A stretch of DNA of 8,179 nt from NCBI GenBank assembly GCA_007132865.1, contig SLNU01000081.1:1-8179 (forward strand). Reading direction: 5' to 3'. Under the pieces are notes generated by a model. That model was not told where the DNA came from, ran no database searches, and saw nothing but the letters and a program-made list of their open reading frames with translations. A program made the translations under genes and the position numbers. Source of the stretch: Bacteroidales bacterium. Its GTDB lineage: Bacteria > Bacteroidota > Bacteroidia > Bacteroidales > UBA7960. Below, in pieces: positions 1 to 5,484 of this stretch. The first letter of the stretch is position 1. Every line of letters begins with the position of its first letter.

Positions 1-43
1 GGATTATTTTTCATTTCTTTATTTTTTAGGGAGTTTTAGTTTT

Positions 44-505
44 ATGCCATATATTATTGTTCTTCTTCTTTCACCATTCATTGTAGCTCCAATTTTATCA
101 TTGGTATTGTCAACAATTATTATCGTTAACAAAAGACTTAAGAGAAGTAAATTTTATAGAGAAGCTCAAAGATTAAATAGCGTTGGAATATATAAAGAAG
201 CAATTGATTGTTTTACCAAAGTAATTGGTATGTACAGAATATGTCCTGACGCTTATAATAATCGTGGTTGTGTTTTTCTGGAGTTGAAAGATTATAAGAA
301 TGCAATTTCAGATTTTTCTATAGCCCTGCACCAGGATAAAAAATACGCAAAATCATATTATAACAGAGCATTGGCGTTTTATTGGTCCGGCGACTATTCC
401 TCAAGTACTAGAGATTTTAATGAATACATGAAACTCACAAAAAAAAGCAGCGAAACAGAATTAATAATGGAATTGTTGTCAAAAATTAGCATGAAGGCCA
501 TATAA
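44..505 (+). CDS. Small membrane-anchored TPR-repeat protein (start uncertain)
   Basis: Predicted 153-residue protein. Residues 3-28 form a strongly hydrophobic membrane segment followed by a basic stretch (KRLKRSK, 30-36), which places the rest in the cytosol. Three consecutive tetratricopeptide-like helical hairpins follow at about 36-67, 68-101 and 102-135, with typical residues such as AYNNRG, YKNAISDFSIAL and YYNRALAF. TPRs are protein-interaction scaffolds and no catalytic motif is seen. It ends 3 bases before the kinase start, so the two are probably co-transcribed and possibly translationally coupled. An AGGGAG motif at 28-33 lies 10 bases upstream of the chosen ATG, slightly far. The frame is open from base 2 to 43 with more hydrophobic codons, so the true start may lie outside the window. 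GC is about 30% in sampled lines, much lower than the kinase gene, suggesting a separate origin. Specific function unknown. Confidence 0.72.
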   Translation: MPYIIVLLLSPFIVAPILSLVLSTIIIVNKRLKRSKFYREAQRLNSVGIYKEAIDCFTKVIGMYRICPDAYNNRGCVFLELKDYKNAISDFSIALHQDKKYAKSYYNRALAFYWSGDYSSSTRDFNEYMKLTKKSSETELIMELLSKISMKAI

Positions 506-508
506 ACC

Positions 509-920
509 ATGGAAAACTGCATCTACTGCAACACAAAAATCGAATCGGGACTCGAAGTCTGCACATCGTGCGGGATGAGCCTGGTCGAGAATCACACTCT
601 TAAGCCGGGCACGATCATCGGCGGTAAGTACGAAGTGGTCAAAAAGCTCGGCGAAGGCGGATTCGGCATCACTTATGTCGTAAATAATCTGATTCTTGAA
701 GAAACACAGGCTATGAAAGAGCTTTTCATCAAGAGCACCTGCGGCAGAGCTTCAACTTCCCAAACTAACACGAATCATGTTTACAGCAGTCAGAATCAGG
801 ATTTTGATTATTACAAAAAGAAGTTCAAAGATGAAATGCGCACACTTCTCAAGATCAGCCACGATAACATTGTGAGGATGTACGATGTCATAATCGAGAA
901 CAACACGATCTACGGCGTAA
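509..920 (+). repeat. Direct repeat, copy 1: 5' end of first kinase gene
   Basis: The first 412 bases of this gene align without gaps to 7768-8179 (constant offset 7259). The encoded proteins match at about 116 of 137 residues. Two long blocks are identical at the DNA level: 554-591 (38 bases, in the zinc ribbon) and 776-816 (41 bases, between the ATP lysine and helix C). This indicates paralogous duplication, perhaps refreshed locally by gene conversion. Confidence 0.9.
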
Positions 921-2782
921 TGGAGTATTTGAAAGGAACCACGCTGAAAAAACGAATACTTGAAAAAGGTGTTCTGAATGAGCACGAAGCACTTGATCTT
1001 TTGAATAAAATCGGCGGCGGGCTAAAAACAATTCATGAACTCGGGCTGACTCACCGCGATATAAAACCCGATAACATCATGCTCACATCAACAGGCGACT
1101 ACAAAATAATAGATTTCGGGCTCGTAAAAGAGTATCAGGAAGCGTCAGTAACTCTAAGTCAGGTAGTCAGTGAAGGATACTCGCCAAAAGAGCAGTATAG
1201 GAAGAAGGGAAAAGTAATTCCGGCGACAGATATCTATTCTCTTGGCATGACGATCTACTCAGCTTTAAGCGGAAATCTAAACCCAGACAACCCGACTGAC
1301 AGATCTGACAAAGAGGTTGAGAATGATTTTCAGGACGAGTTAAGCAGTTTAAATGTTTCAGACAAACTAAAATCAGTCCTCAAAAAAATGACAGAAATTG
1401 AAAAATCCGACAGGTATCAGGACTTCGGAGAGATATTTGCGGAACTTGACGGCAGGAAGATTGATACTACTAATGCGACAGTCTTAAAACCTTCACCAGT
1501 CAAACCAGAAGTTGATTACGAAGACACAGAGGAAGATGTTCCTGAGAATTACGAGGACACAACGGAGGATAAGCCGGATATAAAGCCCGTTTATCGGACA
1601 TCACAAGTCGACACTCAAAAGACCGAACCGCCCTTAAAGAAACCGAAAAAGAACCTCAAGCCTATATATGTTTCAATCGCAGCGATTGTACTGATACTCA
1701 TAGCAATCTTTGGTTTTGACTTTTATCAGAAGAATCAGGCGGAATCGAGACTGATTGCTGAACGGCAAAAGATCGTTGCTGACAGCCTGCACCAGATAAC
1801 CCGGGAGCAGACTACAAGGAAAGCCGCAGATGAGAAGGCATGGGAAGAAGCGAAGAGCAGAAACAATATCATTAGCTACGAGAAATACCTTACCAACTAC
1901 AAGAGCGGCATTTATGCATCAGAAGCGAACAGCAAACTGTCCGAGCTGAAAAAAATCGCCGCCGCAACGGAGCAGGAGAGGCAGCGTGCGGCAGAGCAGG
2001 AGCGCAAGGCACAACAGCCGGAAACAAGGCAGGAGGTCAGGCAGCCTGTTCAACAAACCACAGGCGGACTCATAGATATGATTTTCGTGCAGGGCGGAAC
2101 ATTCCAGATGGGCAGTAACAGCGGTAGTAGCGATGAGAAACCGGTTCACAGCGTTACAGTGGGCGACTTCTACATCGGAAAAACAGAGGTTACTCAAGCT
2201 CAATATCAGGCAGTAATGGGCACTAATCCGAGTCATTTCAAAGGAAATAATCTCCCTGTCGAGCGAGTCACATGGTTCAATGCGGTCGAGTTTTGCAACA
2301 AACTGAGTGAAATGGAAGGATTACAGAAGGCATATACAATAAGCGGGAGTAGTGTAACCTGTAACTGGAATGCGAACGGCTACCGTTTGCCCACAGAGGC
2401 TGAATGGGAATATGCAGCGAGAGGCGGCAGCCAGAGCAGGGGTTTTGAGTACAGCGGGAGCAGCAATATAAGTGATGTTGCTTGGTACAGTTCTAACTCA
2501 GGTTCAAAGACAAATCCAGTCGGTACAAAACAGCCGAATGAGCTTGGAATATATGACATGAGCGGAAATGTATGGGAATGGTGTTCGGACTGGTATGACA
2601 GTAATTATTACAAGAACAGTCCAAGCAGTAATCCTACAGGTCCTAGCTCGGGCTCTAACCGCGTAATTCGCGGCGGCAGCTGGCGCCTCATCGCCGAGTA
2701 CTGCCGTGTTGCTGGCCGGTACCGCAACGACCCCGAGTACAGCTTCCACGGCCTCGGGTTTCGCGTTGTTCGCCTCCCATAG
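509..2782 (+). CDS. Zinc-ribbon transmembrane Ser/Thr kinase with extracytoplasmic SUMF1/FGE-type sensor domain, likely DGR target
   Basis: 757 residues. A zinc ribbon (C4, C7, C18, C21) leads into a complete Hanks-type kinase at about 41-315: glycine loop LGEGGFG (47-53), ATP lysine K70, helix-C glutamate E109, catalytic HRD (182-184) with K186 and N189, DFG (202-204), an SPKEQY segment in the APE position, and D241 of helix F. S213, T215 and S217 in the activation loop are plausible phosphosites. An acidic linker (336-356) and basic patch (377-384) precede a membrane helix at about 386-404, giving N-in/C-out topology. A charged helical stalk (405-515) carries a short helical-hairpin motif at 444-480. 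The C-terminal SUMF1/FGE domain (520-757) shows GGTFQMGS, VTQAQYQAVMG, YRLPTEAEWEYAARGG, SGNVWEWCSDWY and a final RGGSW...GFRVVR block. That block looks like a retroelement variable region. Of the two FGE active-site cysteines only the second (C732) is present, so a binding role is likelier than formylglycine synthesis. The substrates are presumably proteins read by the downstream FHA protein. Confidence 0.93.
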   Translation: MENCIYCNTKIESGLEVCTSCGMSLVENHTLKPGTIIGGKYEVVKKLGEGGFGITYVVNNLILEETQAMKELFIKSTCGRASTSQTNTNHVYSSQNQDFDYYKKKFKDEMRTLLKISHDNIVRMYDVIIENNTIYGVMEYLKGTTLKKRILEKGVLNEHEALDLLNKIGGGLKTIHELGLTHRDIKPDNIMLTSTGDYKIIDFGLVKEYQEASVTLSQVVSEGYSPKEQYRKKGKVIPATDIYSLGMTIYSALSGNLNPDNPTDRSDKEVENDFQDELSSLNVSDKLKSVLKKMTEIEKSDRYQDFGEIFAELDGRKIDTTNATVLKPSPVKPEVDYEDTEEDVPENYEDTTEDKPDIKPVYRTSQVDTQKTEPPLKKPKKNLKPIYVSIAAIVLILIAIFGFDFYQKNQAESRLIAERQKIVADSLHQITREQTTRKAADEKAWEEAKSRNNIISYEKYLTNYKSGIYASEANSKLSELKKIAAATEQERQRAAEQERKAQQPETRQEVRQPVQQTTGGLIDMIFVQGGTFQMGSNSGSSDEKPVHSVTVGDFYIGKTEVTQAQYQAVMGTNPSHFKGNNLPVERVTWFNAVEFCNKLSEMEGLQKAYTISGSSVTCNWNANGYRLPTEAEWEYAARGGSQSRGFEYSGSSNISDVAWYSSNSGSKTNPVGTKQPNELGIYDMSGNVWEWCSDWYDSNYYKNSPSSNPTGPSSGSNRVIRGGSWRLIAEYCRVAGRYRNDPEYSFHGLGFRVVRLP
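2669..2782 (+). other. Putative DGR variable region (VR) at the 3' end of the kinase/FGE gene
   Basis: This block encodes kinase residues 721-757. Of the 23 codons from 2684 to 2752, 17 end in C. The presumed variable positions (R726, L727, I728, Y731, G736, Y738, R739, N740, D741, Y744, F746, H747, G748) are all NNC codons, as expected when adenines of AAC codons in a template are randomised. Between them lie constant framework codons for GSW, A, CRVA, R, P and LGFRVVR. Line 2701-2760 is 40/60 G+C, and only 11 of 78 bases in 2681-2758 are A. FGE/C-type-lectin domains whose 3' ends follow RGGSW-N-rich-GFR are an established DGR target class. The constant end from about 2753 to the stop could act as the initiation-of-mutagenic-homing segment. 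No template repeat or reverse transcriptase is visible here, so the assignment rests on this pattern alone. Exact limits are uncertain. Confidence 0.78.
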
Positions 2783-2826
2783 TTCATTCGGTTTATCCTT
2801 TCCGCCTTGTGCTAAAAAAAATGCGA

Positions 2827-2893
2827 GGCTTTTGAAAAGTCAGCTTGCGCGTGAGGGACGAACGCGGAGAAAGAGCTGACAAAAGAGAAAGCC
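2827..2893 (+). other. Nested inverted repeat / potential structured RNA downstream of VR
   Basis: A perfect 7-bp inverted repeat GTCAGCT (2839-2845) / AGCTGAC (2874-2880) encloses a 5-bp pair CGCGT (2848-2852) / ACGCG (2862-2866) with a 9-base loop. Outside it CTTTT (2829-2833) can pair with AAAAG (2881-2885) across a 5-base bulge. It could be a processing or stability element in the operon mRNA, or a structure linked to DGR target recognition, since hairpins lie just after some known variable regions. It is larger and less compact than those known hairpins. Stability was not computed. Confidence 0.35.
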
Positions 2894-2913
2894 GAGCCGA
2901 AAATAGAAAAAAT

Positions 2914-2920
2914 GAAGGGG
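2914..2920 (+). promoter_or_regulatory. Ribosome-binding site deciding the vWA start
   Basis: The purine run GAAGGGG ends 6 bases before the ATG at 2927, a normal Shine-Dalgarno spacing. The in-frame ATG at 2912 lies upstream of it and has no such motif before it. This favours 2927 as the start and removes five residues (MKGRY) from the longest reading frame. Confidence 0.7.
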
Positions 2921-2926
2921 CGATAT

Positions 2927-4168
2927 ATGTCATTTTCAAAGATCAAACTGCTCAAGAAAAATTATCCGAAGGGTAATGACAACACGATTTTCGGGCTTTT
3001 GTCGCAGGGAGGCAATGTTGTTTATGATGAGATGAATGTGGTGTGCAAATACATCTTCATTCTCGACACGAGTAATTCTATGAATAACCGTGACGGCGGG
3101 GTCAAGTCGAGAAAGGATCTGCTTATTGATTCTATGGTAAAACTGGTTAATTCCGCCGCGATGAATGATAAGGTGATGAGCGTGTACTGTTTCAGCGATT
3201 CGAGTGAACTGCGTCTGCCCGATACTGTTGTGAATGAAAGTACAAAGCATGGAATTGTCGAAACGATAAAAGATTTAAAGAAAACTATCGGCAGGAAGAC
3301 CTTTCTGTATAAGCCTCTCGAGGATGTTTATGATTCTGTTTATGACGATGGTGAATGTTTTTATCATGTGGTGCTTTTTACCGACGGTGATGATTTTGAG
3401 CCTTATCAAACTCTCGAAATTCTGGAAAAATTGCGGGAGGACAAAAATGTTACCGTTTCTTTCGTAGCTTTCGGAGATGAGTATCAGATGGATATGCTGA
3501 ATTCTTTTACGAATGCGGGCAGAGGAAGTTTTTATCACTTGAGCGACATCAAGAGTTTTTATAGCGAGATCAGAAATGATATTAAGATCGCTTCCAAAAG
3601 AAAGATCGCGAAAGCTGTGTTGAAATACGACAATCAGAACGGGGATTTTACGCTCGACAGTGTTTTTAAGGTCGGCGAGGGCGGTATTTCGAGGCTGGAT
3701 GCGGTCACAGGTATCGGTGCTTTGGACGGTATCTCGATCGGGGGGCTTTCTGAATCAGACCAGATTTTTTTCAAGGTCAGTCAGAGTGCGATTGACAGGC
3801 CAGGAGATTACTGCGCAGGCGTTTTTGAAGTCAGGATCGGCAAACAGAAGATCAAAAGCCTTGATGTTATGATCAGCGTTGTTGAGGAGGCTGTGATGGA
3901 ACTTCCCGACCCTGAAATATCCGATATGATAAGAAGGATAAGATTGTTCGATATCAGCCTGGAAGTCGAAAAACTTCAGAAAGAGGGTAAGCCGAAAGAG
4001 GCGGAAGCAAAGCTAAAATCAGCAATGCCGATCGCTCAGCAGCTTGGAATCGGGGATGATGTTACTGTTATTTTGAAGAGCAAGGATAAAAACGGCAATC
4101 TTAATCTTGATATGACGAGAAAGCTGGTAGCTGATACCAAAACAAAAGGACTCAGAAAAAATAAATAA
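2927..4168 (+). CDS. Cytosolic von Willebrand factor A (vWA) domain protein
   Basis: 413 residues from the preferred ATG (an alternative in-frame ATG is at 2912). There is no signal peptide or membrane helix, so the protein is predicted cytosolic. The vWA domain spans about 38-225 and has a complete metal-ion-dependent adhesion site: DTSNS (47-51), T125 and the FTDGDD loop (D153). It should therefore bind Mg2+ and a partner protein. A beta-rich segment follows at about 228-320, then a charged helical region (325-375) and a lysine-rich tail ending in KGLRKNK. It lies between the kinase and PP2C genes. vWA proteins travel with kinase/PP2C pairs in TerY-P triads, and the T6SS kinase PpkA carries a vWA domain, which supports a role as phosphorylation-controlled adaptor or effector. 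The partner cannot be read from the sequence. Family assignment is firm, function is inferred. Confidence 0.9.
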   Translation: MSFSKIKLLKKNYPKGNDNTIFGLLSQGGNVVYDEMNVVCKYIFILDTSNSMNNRDGGVKSRKDLLIDSMVKLVNSAAMNDKVMSVYCFSDSSELRLPDTVVNESTKHGIVETIKDLKKTIGRKTFLYKPLEDVYDSVYDDGECFYHVVLFTDGDDFEPYQTLEILEKLREDKNVTVSFVAFGDEYQMDMLNSFTNAGRGSFYHLSDIKSFYSEIRNDIKIASKRKIAKAVLKYDNQNGDFTLDSVFKVGEGGISRLDAVTGIGALDGISIGGLSESDQIFFKVSQSAIDRPGDYCAGVFEVRIGKQKIKSLDVMISVVEEAVMELPDPEISDMIRRIRLFDISLEVEKLQKEGKPKEAEAKLKSAMPIAQQLGIGDDVTVILKSKDKNGNLNLDMTRKLVADTKTKGLRKNK

Positions 4169-4182
4169 ATTTCGGGATAAAA

Positions 4183-5475
4183 ATGGGAATATTCGATATT
4201 TTTAAGAAGAAAGATTCAAAATCTTCCGGAAGTAAAAAAAAGATGGAGGAGGTTTCACTTTCCGATTATCTTAAATTCGATCCGGTAAAAAAGGCTGTAT
4301 ATCTCTTAAAGCTTTGGCAGTATAAATACCCTGATGTATCAAATCTGATAGATCCTTCCTCTCTTAAGCTGTGCAGTGATGAGGAAAGCATGAAGCTGCT
4401 GTTAAAGTATTCGGGAGATCTTCTGCCTGCTGAAGTTAAGCAGGATGCGATAAAAATTGAGTCCAAAGAAACGGCATCGTATTTTTACGGGCTTTATCTC
4501 TACAAAGAACTGACGGGAAAATTTTATGAAATAGAGCTGAACGACAAGAATATTCTTAAGCCGGGAATATATCAGTTTTTGCGTAAAACTCTCGACCCTG
4601 ACCCGAAAAAAAGAACTCAATATCCTTCCGATTTGATCTTCCTGCTTGAGCTTTATGACAAAGAAGAATTAGAAGAGAAACAGTTTTTTGCCGAAAACGG
4701 AATAGAGATGGAAGTTTTTTCAACTGTCGGACTTTTTCGGAAAGAAAATCAGGACAGCTGCGGTTATGTTGTAAAAGACAGGGACAATTCGATCTTTATC
4801 GTAGCGGACGGAATGGGCGGCGGGGCGGACGGCAAAAAAGCGTCACTTATGGCGGTCAATATAATTAAAGAAAATTACAGAAAACTCGACCCCGGATCTT
4901 CAGGGCAGGATGAAAAGATACAAAAATTCATAAAATCATCTTTTATGCAGGTAAACAGCTCGATATTAAATTACGCAGAGGTAAATAAACTAAAGGATAT
5001 GGGCACAACTTTATCTGTTGCTCTGATCTGTAACGGAATGCTCTTTACCGGTCATTCGGGAGACAGCAGGATATACCTTGTCAGAGACGGCAGAACATAC
5101 CTTTTAAGCTTAGATCAGTCCAATGTGGAAGTTCTTATCAGGGAAGGGAAGATAGCAGAGGATCAGCGGGAGAATTATGAAAAAAATGTTCTGGCTTACT
5201 ATATGGGTAATGAGAAACTGCAGGAAAAGGATATCTGCACAATTTCAGACAATGAAAACCTTTTGCCTTTGATCGGTCAAAACGGTAAAAAAAATTCTTT
5301 ACATCTTAAAGATAACGATATATTTTTCATCTGCAGCGATGGTGTATGGGATTGTATAGAAGAAAAAAATGATTCCGAGGAGTTGAGTTTGGAGTTTATC
5401 AGCCTCAAACAACTTATATACAGCAGAATACCAACCGATAATTTCACTTTTGTGAGAGGGAGAATAAAAAACTGA
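4183..5475 (+). CDS. PP2C-family Ser/Thr protein phosphatase with novel N-terminal extension
   Basis: 430 residues, no membrane segment. The C-terminal half (about 175-425) is a PP2C metal-dependent phosphatase. Visible motifs are RKENQD (186-191), VADGMGGG (207-214) with metal ligand D209, GTT (274-276), HSGDSR (291-296), SDGVWD (385-390) with D386 and D390, and TDN (418-420) near the end. All expected metal-binding aspartates are present, so activity is likely. It would dephosphorylate the upstream kinase or its targets. The first ~170 residues are not part of the usual fold of about 240 residues. They begin with a basic stretch and are mainly helical, and residues 132-156 (LRKTLDPDPKKRTQYPSDLI and following) resemble the last helices of a protein-kinase C-lobe. 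The start lies 14 bases after the vWA stop, with CGGGA (4173-4177) as a weak ribosome-binding site. The next gene begins 9 bases after the stop. Confidence 0.92.
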   Translation: MGIFDIFKKKDSKSSGSKKKMEEVSLSDYLKFDPVKKAVYLLKLWQYKYPDVSNLIDPSSLKLCSDEESMKLLLKYSGDLLPAEVKQDAIKIESKETASYFYGLYLYKELTGKFYEIELNDKNILKPGIYQFLRKTLDPDPKKRTQYPSDLIFLLELYDKEELEEKQFFAENGIEMEVFSTVGLFRKENQDSCGYVVKDRDNSIFIVADGMGGGADGKKASLMAVNIIKENYRKLDPGSSGQDEKIQKFIKSSFMQVNSSILNYAEVNKLKDMGTTLSVALICNGMLFTGHSGDSRIYLVRDGRTYLLSLDQSNVEVLIREGKIAEDQRENYEKNVLAYYMGNEKLQEKDICTISDNENLLPLIGQNGKKNSLHLKDNDIFFICSDGVWDCIEEKNDSEELSLEFISLKQLIYSRIPTDNFTFVRGRIKN

Positions 5476-5479
5476 GGGG
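5474..5479 (+). promoter_or_regulatory. Ribosome-binding site of the FHA gene, overlapping the PP2C stop
   Basis: GAGGGG overlaps the TGA stop of the phosphatase gene (5473-5475) and ends 5 bases before the ATG at 5485. This arrangement favours translational coupling of phosphatase and FHA protein and supports the chosen start. Confidence 0.7.
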
Positions 5480-5484
5480 ATAAA

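Larger units (their letters stand above)
2783..2926 (+). other. Intergenic region between the VR and the vWA gene
   Basis: At 144 bases this is the largest gene-free gap in the window, whereas the other gaps are 3 to 24 bases. No reading frame of useful length was found. It holds an A-run at 2814-2821, a nested stem structure (2827-2893) and the ribosome-binding site of the vWA gene. No T-tract follows the stem, so it is not a typical rho-independent terminator. Because it directly follows the putative variable region, part of it could be homologous to sequence flanking the template repeat elsewhere in the genome. An internal promoter here is possible but no clear -35/-10 pair is seen. Confidence 0.5.

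Noticed and set aside
1..43. Promoter upstream of the TPR gene
   Set aside because: The stretch is T-rich, but no convincing -35/-10 pair is visible, and the coding frame may itself continue upstream through it.
1919..2236. 105-codon minus-strand frame within the kinase stalk/FGE region
   Set aside because: Opposite a clearly coding sequence. No domain is recognisable and no ribosome-binding site is seen.
2093..2779. A genuine formylglycine-generating (sulfatase-modifying) enzyme
   Set aside because: The fold matches, but the first catalytic cysteine position is leucine (L727), no sulfatase gene is nearby, and fusion to a kinase favours a sensor role.
2811..2905. Rho-independent terminator or small gene in the gap after the kinase
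   Set aside because: The inverted repeat is followed by A-rich sequence, not a T-tract. The only sizeable open frame (about 2781-2879) has no credible start and lacks protein-like features.
3660..3872. 70-codon plus-strand frame inside the vWA gene
   Set aside because: Overlaps the vWA coding sequence in another frame. The protein is arginine/serine-rich with no domain, consistent with a shadow frame.
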